From contig NZ_CP015880.1 in the NCBI RefSeq assembly GCF_000697965.2, forward strand, positions 806,001 to 870,000: a stretch of DNA of 64,000 nucleotides. Reading direction: 5' to 3'. Below the pieces are notes generated by a model that was given only the letters and a program-made list of their open reading frames with translations, was not told where the DNA came from and did not search any database. Shown here piece by piece: positions 1-7,780 of the stretch (within the stretch, counting starts at the first letter, position 1; every line of letters begins with the position of its first letter). The translations under genes and the position numbers were made by a program. Origin of the DNA: Ensifer adhaerens (GTDB taxonomy: Bacteria; Pseudomonadota; Alphaproteobacteria; Rhizobiales; Rhizobiaceae).

Positions 1-279
1 TTCCCGCTCCCTTATCGGACCGATGTGTATCGAAGTGGGACTAACAAGACATGAATTGGAAAGGTTTTTTTCGGGGCAGCTAAAGAAAAGCCGGCCGCCC
101 TACTGTCGAAGGTTAATCGATCAAGAAAAAACGTCATTCATCACGAAGTTTGATCCGACTTTCGAGAAAAGCGTCGCTAAGGTGGCCCGGTCCTGCAGCG
201 GTGCTCTCCGCTGAAAAATCTCCAAACCAGCCCGCGTGCCAGCTGATCGCCGGTCAAGGCTGTTCGAAAAGTGCCCTCA
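1..279. other. Window-edge intergenic stretch
   Basis: No convincing gene is visible here. The short open frames lack ribosome-binding sites and resemble no family. The stretch from about 120 to 180 is relatively AT-rich and probably contains the promoter of the downstream transporter gene. The left neighbour lies outside the window. Confidence 0.5.
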
Positions 280-1218
280 ATGGATGCGGAAGTCGAAAGC
301 CCGATGAAGGGGATCCTGCTCAAGGTCCTTTCAGTCGTCATTTTCGTTTGCATGTCGACGCTGATCAAGGCGGCCGGAAACGAGATCGCCACCGGCCAGA
401 TCACCTTCTACCGCTCGGCCTTCGCCATGGTGCCGATCCTCGGCTATCTCGCCTTCCGCGGACAGCTGCGCGACGCCTTCAAGACCGAAGATTTTACCGG
501 CCATATCGCTCGCGGCTTCGTCGGCATTCTCGCAATGAGCTTCGGTTTTTACGGCCTCGTACACCTGCCGCTGCCTGAAGCCATCGCCATCGGCTATGCC
601 ATGCCGCTGATCGCCGTCGCCTTCGCCGCGATTTTTCTAGGCGAGTCGGTGCGGCTCTACCGTTGGTCGGCCGTTGTCATCGGGCTGGTCGGCGTGATGA
701 TCATCACCTGGCCACGGCTGACCCTTTTTCGCGAAGGCGGCTTCGGTTCGCTGGAGGCACTGGGCGCTGCTGCCGTGCTGGTTTCGGCGGCCCTGGGCGC
801 AGTTGCCATGGTGCTGGTGCGAAAACTCGTCAAGAATGAACGCACCCACACGATCGTGCTCTATTTCTCGCTGTCGGCCTCGGTCTTCTCTCTCGCGACC
901 TTGCCCTTCGGCTGGCCGTCGATCTCGCGCGAGGCCTTCCTGTTGCTGATGGTCGCCGGTTTCTGTGGCGGTGTCGCCCAGATCCTTTTGACCGAAAGCT
1001 ATCGCCATGCCGACATGTCGACCATCGCACCGTTCGAATACACTTCGATCGTGCTCGGCCTGATCATCGGCTACTTCCTGTTCGACGATATCCCGACGGC
1101 CGCCATGCTCGTCGGCACGGCTATCGTCGTCGGTGCAGGCATCTTCATCATTTTCCGTGAGCATCGGCTTGGCCTCGAGCGCCGGGGCGCTCGCAAGCAT
1201 GTGACGCCGCAGGGCTGA
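280..1218 (+). CDS. EamA/DMT-superfamily transporter
   Basis: Predicted inner-membrane metabolite transporter of about 312 residues with around ten hydrophobic helices, arranged as the duplicated five-helix EamA units typical of the drug/metabolite transporter superfamily. The N-terminal helix (KGILLKVLSVVIFVCMSTL) and the glycine-rich pair of helices near the end are characteristic. The substrate cannot be read from sequence; relatives export amino acids, nucleobases or S-adenosylmethionine-like compounds. The ATG at 280 was preferred to an upstream GTG at 271; an ATG at 304 directly before the first helix is also possible. It converges on the MFS gene with only a few bases between the stops. 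Confidence 0.85.
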   Translation: MDAEVESPMKGILLKVLSVVIFVCMSTLIKAAGNEIATGQITFYRSAFAMVPILGYLAFRGQLRDAFKTEDFTGHIARGFVGILAMSFGFYGLVHLPLPEAIAIGYAMPLIAVAFAAIFLGESVRLYRWSAVVIGLVGVMIITWPRLTLFREGGFGSLEALGAAAVLVSAALGAVAMVLVRKLVKNERTHTIVLYFSLSASVFSLATLPFGWPSISREAFLLLMVAGFCGGVAQILLTESYRHADMSTIAPFEYTSIVLGLIIGYFLFDDIPTAAMLVGTAIVVGAGIFIIFREHRLGLERRGARKHVTPQG

Positions 1219-1226
1219 GCCACGGC

Positions 1227-2519
1227 CTACGGCCGCGGGTTTTCCCAGGCAGGAACCGTATCGTCGTCGATCAGCGGTTCCTGTGCCGCCTGCTGGGCAG
1301 CCGGGCTCGTCACATCAGGGCCGGGCGTCGGCATGACGCTCGTTGCCTGGAAGTCGGTCTTGACGACGAGCCCCTTGTGCTGCTCGCGCCGCAGAATGCG
1401 CCAGGCTGCATAGCCGCCATAGAGCGCGAAGTAGACGGCAAGGACGAGAAACAGCGCCGCCGGGCCGAAACGATCCATGACCGGACCGACCATCAGCGGG
1501 CCGGAAATCGTGCCGAGCCCGTAGGTGATCATCAGGCCCGAGGATGTTTCGACATACTCGTTGGGTTTGGCGAGATCATTGGCATGGGCGACGTTCAGTG
1601 CGTAGATCGGGAACAGCACCGATCCGACGAAAGCGGCGATGATGTAGAGAACGGCGGGCTGGCTGCCGATCGATGCCGACATCACCAGGCACGAGATGAC
1701 GCCGACGATGCCGCAGCCAACCATGACGATGCGCCGGTCGATCTTGTCGGAGAGACGTCCGATCGGGATTTGCGAGAGGGCGCTGCCGGTCAATAGCGAG
1801 GCGAGCAGTGTCGCGCCTTCCGCCGTCGAAAGTCCGATCTTCTGGGTGAAGACCCCGCCGAGGTTCAGCCAGGCGCCGGAGAGCGCACCGGCGAGAAAAC
1901 CGCCGACGACGGCGACCGGCGAGCGGCGGAAGAGGGCGGGGATATCGAACTTCGCCTGTGCCGGTGGCGCGGGCATGGGAGAGGAGGAGAGCGCCGTCGG
2001 CAATAGCGCCAGCGAGAACAGCACGCTGCAGAGCATGAACAGCGACGTGTTAGTCGGATCTCCGAGCGGCACCATGTACTGCCCGCCGATCGTGCCGACC
2101 ATCGTCGTGATCAGGTAGAGCGAAAAGAGCAGGCCGCGGTTCTCGTTGGTGACGCGCTCATTGAGCCAGCTCTCGATGACGAGATAACTGCCGGAGATGG
2201 CAAAGCCGGCAATGGCACGGAAGACGATCCAGGCGCGCCAGTCGACGATGAGGCCGCAGAGCAGGATAGCTATGGAGAGCAGCGTGATCAGCGCGGTGAA
2301 GACGCGCACATGGCCGACACGCAGCACGAATTTCGGCGTGACGACGCAGGAAAGGGTGAAGCCGACCGTATAGCCGGTGGCGATCACCGAGACCGTCAGC
2401 GTCGACCAGTTCTCGGCGACGGAACGCACGGGGATCACATAGCTCTGCAGGCCGAAGCCGACCATCATGAGCAGGGTCGACACCATCAGGCTGAAGACGG
2501 AAGCGAGGCTGGCCAGCAT
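1227..2519 (-). CDS. Major facilitator superfamily transporter (YcaD-like)
   Basis: A 430-residue MFS permease with twelve predicted membrane segments and a long polar C-terminal tail of about 50 residues rich in Pro, Ala and Asp. The central loop carries the MFS signature GRLSDKIDRR, matching the conserved G-x-L-(S/A)-D-(K/R)-x-x-R-R motif, and the N-terminal half resembles the YcaD/UMF1-like group. Substrate unknown. The start ATG at 2519 follows a GGAG ribosome-binding site. It may be transcribed downstream of the two tiny genes at 2717-3123, which lie on the same strand about 200 bp upstream, but an independent promoter is equally possible. Confidence 0.85.
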   Translation of the reverse strand: MLASLASVFSLMVSTLLMMVGFGLQSYVIPVRSVAENWSTLTVSVIATGYTVGFTLSCVVTPKFVLRVGHVRVFTALITLLSIAILLCGLIVDWRAWIVFRAIAGFAISGSYLVIESWLNERVTNENRGLLFSLYLITTMVGTIGGQYMVPLGDPTNTSLFMLCSVLFSLALLPTALSSSPMPAPPAQAKFDIPALFRRSPVAVVGGFLAGALSGAWLNLGGVFTQKIGLSTAEGATLLASLLTGSALSQIPIGRLSDKIDRRIVMVGCGIVGVISCLVMSASIGSQPAVLYIIAAFVGSVLFPIYALNVAHANDLAKPNEYVETSSGLMITYGLGTISGPLMVGPVMDRFGPAALFLVLAVYFALYGGYAAWRILRREQHKGLVVKTDFQATSVMPTPGPDVTSPAAQQAAQEPLIDDDTVPAWENPRP

Positions 2520-2716
2520 CGGCGCTCCTGGAAACGTGGCGCTTCGTCATTTGTCCGATGACAAGCAAACGCAGATGGAGCGAGGAACGGTCTGGCAGGG
2601 CCGGATGAGCCTGACACTCCTTAGTCGGGACGAGTGTGGCTCTATCCAGTTTTTTACGCCCTGTCGATTGCGACAGGCGATGGCAAAAAGGCGGTGCTTA
2701 TACCTGCGGGCAGCAG

Positions 2717-2872
2717 TCAGTTCGGCAGCAACGGGCTCACGGCCGTGCGATGGGCGCGGCGTGCATCCTTCTTGGTGCTGAGAACGGTATATTCGCGCGA
2801 GGCGCGCACGGCCGTACCGATGTCGGAGATCGAATCGAGCAGGACCTTGAGGCTGGCAATCGGCTTGGTCAT
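2717..2872 (-). CDS. Small basic protein, 51 residues
   Basis: A 51-residue protein starting MTKPIASLKVLLDSISD and ending in a Pro-Leu-Pro-Asn tail. The ATG at 2872 was chosen because a good Shine-Dalgarno (AAGGA) sits seven bases upstream; an in-frame upstream ATG at 2914 falls in the hairpin-bearing spacer and lacks one. The sequence is basic in its second half, with no membrane segment or signal peptide. I recognise no family. It is the second gene of a tandem with the 58-residue gene upstream, separated by 74 bp that hold a perfect inverted repeat. The strong ribosome-binding sites on both members argue that they are translated. Function unknown. Confidence 0.6.
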   Translation of the reverse strand: MTKPIASLKVLLDSISDIGTAVRASREYTVLSTKKDARRAHRTAVSPLLPN

Positions 2873-2911
2873 GGGTTCGTTCCTTTCTTCGTGTCGGGTC
2901 AAACGATGCGT

Positions 2912-2942
2912 CACGCGATACGCAAAAGCCGCGTATCGCGTG
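2912..2942 (-). repeat. Perfect 12-bp inverted repeat between two tiny genes
   Basis: CACGCGATACGC and its exact reverse complement flank a seven-base spacer. The hairpin begins five bases after the stop of the 58-residue gene and ends 40 bases before the start of the 51-residue gene. There is no U-run after the stem on the minus strand, so it is more likely an intercistronic processing, stabilising or attenuating hairpin, or a protein-binding palindrome, than a full Rho-independent terminator. Confidence 0.75.
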
Positions 2943-2946
2943 GGGA

Positions 2947-3123
2947 TCAGCGCTGGATGAAGTCGGCGAAAATCTGCGCCGGACGGGTGGTCCGGGCGAG
3001 GCCAATCGCGGTCATCTGCTCGTTGGCTGCCGTGCCAAAGCGGTTGAACGGCGTCCGGTAAGCAGCGCCAGTGTGGCGGAGCGTCTCAAAGCTGCTGTGG
3101 ATCGGACGAAAGCGGGCAGTCAT
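2947..3123 (-). CDS. Small protein, 58 residues
   Basis: An ATG at 3123 preceded by AAGGA opens a 58-codon frame beginning MTARFRPIHSSFETLRHTG and ending FADFIQR. It is positively charged, rich in Arg, Thr and Phe, and has no membrane helix or signal peptide. The reading frame, a good ribosome-binding site, tight linkage to the 51-residue gene on the same strand and lack of any competing gene on the opposite strand support it as real. I do not recognise a family. The 180 bp upstream, before the uracil-DNA glycosylase gene, are comparatively AT-rich and probably hold its promoter. Confidence 0.6.
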   Translation of the reverse strand: MTARFRPIHSSFETLRHTGAAYRTPFNRFGTAANEQMTAIGLARTTRPAQIFADFIQR

Positions 3124-3301
3124 GGTTCAATTCCTTAAATTCCATTCCTCCCGTGCCGGTATATTGCGCTGCAACATAACGTTTTGCAATGCGTCAAAAT
3201 GCGCCGCTGATATGCGCAAACCGCATGGCTTTCTTCATTCTTTGTTCATGAAACGGGCAAGCGGCCGGGAGCACGATCCGGGCAGGGCGCTTTCCTTAGG
3301 A

Positions 3302-4186
3302 TCAGCCGTGAATGCGGGCCTTGAAGGCAAGCAGGTCCTGCCAGGCGAAGCGCTTGTTGATCGGCGCCGTCACCAGGTCTTGCGGATGCAGCGTGGCAAG
3401 GGTCGGCACGTTAATGCCGCCGATCGCAAGCTCGCGCCATTCGCCGCGAAGCTGGTGGATCGTGTCGTTGCCGCCGAAGAAGAAACGGGCGGTGAAATTG
3501 CCGAGCAGCAGCAGATGCTTAGGCTCTGCCAGCGCGATCTGGCGTTCGATGAAGGGTCGGCAGATATCGGCCTCGCGCGCCGTCGGCACGCGGTTACCCG
3601 GCGGGCGCCAGGGCACGACATTGCTCAAGAGCACGCTCTCGCGCGTAAGACCGATGCCCGCCATCATCCGGGTCAGCATCTCGCCGAGGCGGCCCGCAAA
3701 AGGCTGGCCGTCGCGATCGTCGTCGGCATAGGGCATCGGGCCGACGATCATGATGCCGCTTGCCGGATCACCCTCGGCAAAGACCAGATTGCGGGCGCTG
3801 TTCCTGAGATTACAGCCGGCAAAACCTTCCATCGCAACGCGGAGCTCGGCGAGCGACCGGGCCGATTCGGCGGCAAAGCGCGCCTCTTCGATCGCCTGCG
3901 CATCGGGGATGGCGACCGCAGGGGCGTTCGCGACTGGGGCAGGTGCGCGGGAAGGGGTGGGAGCAGCGGCCGCCGCTGTCTGGCGCGCCGTCGGTTGCGA
4001 AGCGGGTGCCTCCGTCCGGTTGCTGGTTGCCGCCACGCGGGCGTTGCCGCGTGCTGCCTTCATCGCCTCGAACTCGGCGAAACGGTCGACCGGTTCCTCT
4101 TCCAGCAGCCATTCGACGCCCGCATCGCCGTGGAAGGCGAGAAGGGCGGCAAGCTGCGCCGGAGAAAGGTCGTTGGCGGAAATCAT
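3302..4186 (-). CDS. Uracil-DNA glycosylase superfamily protein, atypical family 4/5-like
   Basis: The C-terminal 180 residues match the family 4/5 uracil-DNA glycosylase fold, which removes uracil from DNA. Visible are the uracil-pocket region (GQPFAGRLG), SNVVPWRPPGNR and a late histidine motif in TLHPQDL. An N-terminal head and a Pro/Ala-rich linker of about 60 residues precede it. Two departures stand out. The usual GEAPG motif reads GPMPY, and the protein has only two cysteines (in FAGCN and DICRPF), whereas classical members use four to hold a 4Fe-4S cluster. The ATG at 4186 was preferred to a TTG at 4195. It lies 97 bp downstream of the Hsp70 gene on the same strand. Activity is inferred. 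Confidence 0.75.
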   Translation of the reverse strand: MISANDLSPAQLAALLAFHGDAGVEWLLEEEPVDRFAEFEAMKAARGNARVAATSNRTEAPASQPTARQTAAAAAPTPSRAPAPVANAPAVAIPDAQAIEEARFAAESARSLAELRVAMEGFAGCNLRNSARNLVFAEGDPASGIMIVGPMPYADDDRDGQPFAGRLGEMLTRMMAGIGLTRESVLLSNVVPWRPPGNRVPTAREADICRPFIERQIALAEPKHLLLLGNFTARFFFGGNDTIHQLRGEWRELAIGGINVPTLATLHPQDLVTAPINKRFAWQDLLAFKARIHG

Positions 4187-4283
4187 GGCCGCCAACCTAG
4201 CCCATAAGCGGCCGGACCGGAACCGCTTTTCCGGCGCTCGACCCTCCTATCCAAGGTCATGCACATCCGGTTCGCGCGTCGGC

Positions 4284-5582
4284 TCAGGCCGCATTCGCGG
4301 TCCAGTGGGCGATGTCCTCGTGCTCGCCGATCAGCGCCAGGCCATGGGCGATCGACAGCAGTTCGCCGCCGCTCTCGATCCGGTCGGCATCGAAACGCCG
4401 CTCGAAGATGCCGCGTACGGCCGGAACGAAGGAGGTGCCGCCGGTCAAGAACACCTTGTCGATCGTCTCGGGTGCCGTTGCCGTCGACTGCAGCACATCA
4501 TCCAGCGCGCCCTCGATGCGGGCGAGCTCCGGCGCGATCCAGCCTTCGAAATCGCTGCGGCGAACGGTGCGGCGCGACATTTCGCCGAGCGGGGCGAAAT
4601 AGAACTCGGTCTCGTCCTCCTTCGACAGTTGCATCTTCGTGGCCGAGATCGCGTTGTAGAGCGGATAGCCCTCGTCATGCTCGATCAGGTCAACGAAGGC
4701 CTCGAGCTTTTCCGGCTCCAGGCTCTGGCGCACGAGCTTCTTCAGATCGGTGAAATCTTTCAGTGTCTTGAAGATCGAAAGCTGATTCCAGCGGCCGAAA
4801 TTCGCGTAGTAGTTCGACGGCACTTCAAGCAGCTTGTCGAAGCTCTTGAACAGACTCCCCTTTCCGATCAGTGGCGAGACGACGTTGTCGATGATGCGGA
4901 AGTCGAAATGGTCGCCGGCGATGCCCACGCCCGAATGGCCGATCGGGGTTGCCGTCAGGCGCCCGGCCTTGGTCTCGAAGCGGATCAGCGAATAGTCGGT
5001 GGTGCCGCCGCCGAAGTCGGCGACGAGCACAGTTGCGTCCTGCTTCAGGTTCTGGGCGAAGTAGAAGGCCGCTGCCACCGGTTCGTAGACGTAGTGCACC
5101 TCCGGAAAGCCGAATTCGGAGAGGGCTGCGCCATAGCGCTCGAGCGCCAGCGCAGGGTCGGGGCTGGAGCCGGCAAAGTGCACCGGACGGCCGACGACGA
5201 TGCGGCTGTACTGGTCCGCCCAGCCGTCACCGGCATAGTCGCGCAGCTTGGTCAGGAACACGCGCATCAGGTCTTCGAAGCTGTGGCGCTTGGCAAAGAC
5301 CTGCGTGCCCTGGAAGAGGGGGCTTGCGGCAAAGGTCTTGATCGACTGCAGGAAACGACAGTCACCGGGATTGTCGATGAAGGCGCGGATTGCGGCCTGG
5401 CCCGCCTCGACCTTCAGCGCCTGGGCGCCAAGCTTGGCATCCTTCATGAAGGAGAGGGCAGTACGCATGGCATCGGTCGAGCCGGCGAGGCTGTCGAAGC
5501 GCATCGAGTGGGTCGTTTCGCCCGCGGCAACCGCCAGAACGGAATTGGTGGTGCCGAAATCAAAGCCGAGTGCCTTGACCAT
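4284..5582 (-). CDS. Hsp70-family protein, YegD-like
   Basis: A 432-residue Hsp70 relative. Phosphate-1 of the actin/Hsp70 nucleotide-binding fold appears at residues 8-14 (DFGTTNS), phosphate-2 in the middle (ADFGGGTTDYS) and the adenosine loop near the end (FLTGGTSFVPAVR). The length covers the ATPase domain with little left for a substrate-binding domain, as in E. coli YegD, so it is not DnaK. The frame is open far upstream, but the ATG at 5582 has AAGGAGA six bases before it and directly precedes the phosphate-1 strand, so it is the true start. Client and partner proteins are unknown. The UDG gene follows on the same strand. Confidence 0.85.
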   Translation of the reverse strand: MVKALGFDFGTTNSVLAVAAGETTHSMRFDSLAGSTDAMRTALSFMKDAKLGAQALKVEAGQAAIRAFIDNPGDCRFLQSIKTFAASPLFQGTQVFAKRHSFEDLMRVFLTKLRDYAGDGWADQYSRIVVGRPVHFAGSSPDPALALERYGAALSEFGFPEVHYVYEPVAAAFYFAQNLKQDATVLVADFGGGTTDYSLIRFETKAGRLTATPIGHSGVGIAGDHFDFRIIDNVVSPLIGKGSLFKSFDKLLEVPSNYYANFGRWNQLSIFKTLKDFTDLKKLVRQSLEPEKLEAFVDLIEHDEGYPLYNAISATKMQLSKEDETEFYFAPLGEMSRRTVRRSDFEGWIAPELARIEGALDDVLQSTATAPETIDKVFLTGGTSFVPAVRGIFERRFDADRIESGGELLSIAHGLALIGEHEDIAHWTANAA

Positions 5583-6037
5583 GAGTGTCTCCTTGCATCT
5601 GGCGTCGCTTCGCCGCCCGGAGTGGGGCCGGTGGCGCGCGACGCAACATGAATTCCGTGGGCCGCTTTCGGGGATCGATGGGCGGCCGGCTTCAAAGCCG
5701 AAAGACACGCCGTCCGGACGCCGAGAGGCGCCTTGCCGCGTGCCGATTGCGAATGGGGTGTGCCAGCGCGTACCGCTGGAAGGGTGCGGCGGCCTCGTCG
5801 CACGGCTCTTCGGCAAAAGCAAGGCCGCATGGGTCATAGCTTCGCTGCGCGACAAATTGATTTATTTACGTTTACGTACACGTCATATAGATATTTGCCT
5901 ATACTCATGACCTCATGCGCAAAAGCGGGCATCGTCTGTCGCATCCCGGCTCGACAAGCCAAACTGCATTTGCCATGACGGAATGATATGCCCTGGGAAC
6001 GGAGCCGGCAGAAGACCGGTGAGACTGGAGAGACGGT
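5583..6037. other. Intergenic region between divergent yegD-like and ETF-QO genes
   Basis: A 455-bp divergent promoter region with no supported gene. The half next to the Hsp70 gene is GC-rich. The segment 5855-5920 is AT-rich and contains a TTTACG direct repeat described separately and several TATA-like stretches suited to a promoter reading towards ETF-QO. Confidence 0.5.
5865..5883 (+). promoter_or_regulatory. Candidate operator, TTTACG direct repeat
   Basis: TTTACGTTTACGTACACGT contains two exact TTTACG units followed by a related TACACG. It lies about 155 bp upstream of the ETF-QO start in the AT-rich part of a divergent promoter. Sites built from TTTACG/CGTAAA half-sites are known for MerR-family regulators of branched-chain amino acid and fatty-acid oxidation (LiuR type), pathways that feed electrons to ETF-QO. 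The match is by eye and the regulator is not in this window. Confidence 0.35.
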
Positions 6038-7699
6038 ATGACCGAACAAGACCTGCCCGAACGCGAGAGCATGGAGTTCGACGTTGTGATCGTGGGTGCG
6101 GGGCCGGCGGGTCTTGCGGCGGCGATCCGGCTGAAGCAGGTCAATCCGGAGCTTTCGGTCGTCGTGCTCGAAAAGGGCGCTGAAGTCGGTGCGCATATCC
6201 TGTCGGGCGCCGTCGTCGATCCCATCGGCATCGACCGCTTGCTGCCGGACTGGCGCGCCGACGCCGACCATCCGTTCAAGACCGAGGTGACGGACGATCA
6301 TTTCCTGTTCTTGGGACCCGCCGGCTCGATCCGCCTGCCGAACTTCCTGATGCCGCCGCTGATGAACAATCACGGCAACTACATCGTATCGCTTGGGCTC
6401 GTCTGTCGCTGGCTGGCGACCAAGGCGGAGGAACTCGGCGTCGAGATCTATCCGGGTTTTGCCGCCACCGAAGTGCTCTACAACGACGAGGGTGCGGTCA
6501 TCGGGGTTGCCACCGGCGACATGGGCATCGAGCGGAACGGCGAACCGGGCCCGAACTTCGCCCGCGGCATGGCGCTCTTGGGCAAATACACGCTGATCGG
6601 CGAGGGCGTGCGCGGTTCGCTTGCCAAGCAGCTGATCGCCAAGTTCGATCTCTCCAGGGACAGCGACGTCCAGAAGTTCGGCATCGGTCTGAAAGAGCTC
6701 TGGCAGGTCAAGCCCGAGAACCATCGCCCGGGTCTGGTGCAGCACTCCTTCGGCTGGCCGCTCGGCATGAAGACCGGCGGCGGCTCGTTCCTCTACCACC
6801 TCGAAGACAACATGGTCGCCGTCGGCTTCGTCGTGCACCTCAACTACAAGAACCCCTATCTCTTCCCCTTCGAGGAGTTCCAGCGCTTCAAGACGCATCC
6901 GGCGATCCGCGGCACGTTCGAGGGCGGCAAGCGGCTTTCCTATGGCGCACGTGCGATCACCGAGGGCGGTTACCAGTCGGTACCGAAGTTGTCCTTCCCC
7001 GGTGGTGCGCTGATCGGCTGTTCGGCCGGTCTCGTCAACGTGCCGCGCATCAAGGGCAGCCACAATGCGGTACTTTCAGGCATTCTAGCGGCCGAGAAGC
7101 TGGCGGCGGCGATCGCCTCTGGCCGCGCCAATGACGAGCCGATCGAGATCGAACGCGGCTGGCGCGACAGCGCCATCGGCCAGGACCTGAAGCGGGTGAG
7201 GAACGTCAAGCCGCTGTGGTCGAAGTTCGGCACGGCGATCGGCGTTGGGCTCGGCGGTCTCGACATGTGGACCAACCAGCTGTTCGGCTTCTCCTTCTTC
7301 GGCACGCTGAAGCACGGAAAGACCGACGCGCAGTCGCTCGAACCCGCAGCGCAGCACCAGAAGATCGACTATCCGAAGCCGGATGGGGTCCTGACCTTCG
7401 ACCGGCTGTCGTCGGTGTTCCTGTCGAACACCAACCACGAGGAAGACCAGCCGGTTCACTTGCAGGTGAAGGATATGGAGCTGCAGAAGCGCTCCGAGCA
7501 TGACGTCTATGCCGGTCCGTCGACGCGCTACTGTCCGGCCGGCGTCTACGAATGGGTGGAGAAGGACGGGAAGGACGTCTTCGTCATCAACGCCCAGAAC
7601 TGCGTGCACTGCAAGACCTGCGACATCAAGGACCCGAACCAGAACATCAACTGGGTGCCGCCGCAGGGTGGCGAAGGCCCGGTCTATCCGAACATGTGA
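6038..7699 (+). CDS. Electron transfer flavoprotein-ubiquinone oxidoreductase
   Basis: Full-length (553 residues) ETF-QO, the inner-membrane-associated enzyme that passes electrons from reduced electron-transfer flavoprotein to ubiquinone during fatty-acid, branched-chain amino acid and choline-derivative oxidation. An N-terminal FAD dinucleotide-binding loop GAGPAG is at residues 20-25. The C-terminal ferredoxin-like end has four cysteines for a 4Fe-4S cluster at about 499, 522, 525 and 528 (RYCPAG, NCVHCKTC). The ATG at 6038 is followed directly by a short leader and the FAD loop. The gene stands alone and is closed by a hairpin at 7741-7774. Confidence 0.95.
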   Translation: MTEQDLPERESMEFDVVIVGAGPAGLAAAIRLKQVNPELSVVVLEKGAEVGAHILSGAVVDPIGIDRLLPDWRADADHPFKTEVTDDHFLFLGPAGSIRLPNFLMPPLMNNHGNYIVSLGLVCRWLATKAEELGVEIYPGFAATEVLYNDEGAVIGVATGDMGIERNGEPGPNFARGMALLGKYTLIGEGVRGSLAKQLIAKFDLSRDSDVQKFGIGLKELWQVKPENHRPGLVQHSFGWPLGMKTGGGSFLYHLEDNMVAVGFVVHLNYKNPYLFPFEEFQRFKTHPAIRGTFEGGKRLSYGARAITEGGYQSVPKLSFPGGALIGCSAGLVNVPRIKGSHNAVLSGILAAEKLAAAIASGRANDEPIEIERGWRDSAIGQDLKRVRNVKPLWSKFGTAIGVGLGGLDMWTNQLFGFSFFGTLKHGKTDAQSLEPAAQHQKIDYPKPDGVLTFDRLSSVFLSNTNHEEDQPVHLQVKDMELQKRSEHDVYAGPSTRYCPAGVYEWVEKDGKDVFVINAQNCVHCKTCDIKDPNQNINWVPPQGGEGPVYPNM

Positions 7700-7740
7700 G
7701 TTCGGGAGGCGGTCTTAGATCCGCGGCCATTGAGGTTTAC

Positions 7741-7774
7741 AAAGGCGCCGGCGGCCATTGGCCACGGCGCCTTT
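7741..7774. terminator. Bidirectional hairpin terminator
   Basis: AAAGGCGCCG pairs with CGGCGCCTTT around a 14-base loop. It sits in the 81-bp gap between the convergent ETF-QO and alpha/beta-hydrolase genes and has A/T runs at both feet, so it can serve both. Confidence 0.75.
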
Positions 7775-7780
7775 GTCGTT

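Noticed and set aside
2660..2690. Inverted repeat CCTGTCG/CGACAGG near the end of the tiny-gene tandem
   Set aside because: Short stem followed by an A-run rather than a T-run in the direction of the genes, so it is not supported as a terminator.
3750..5651. Long plus-strand open frame opposite the UDG and Hsp70 genes
   Set aside because: It is the antisense frame of two clear genes in GC-rich DNA, with no family features and no ribosome-binding site.
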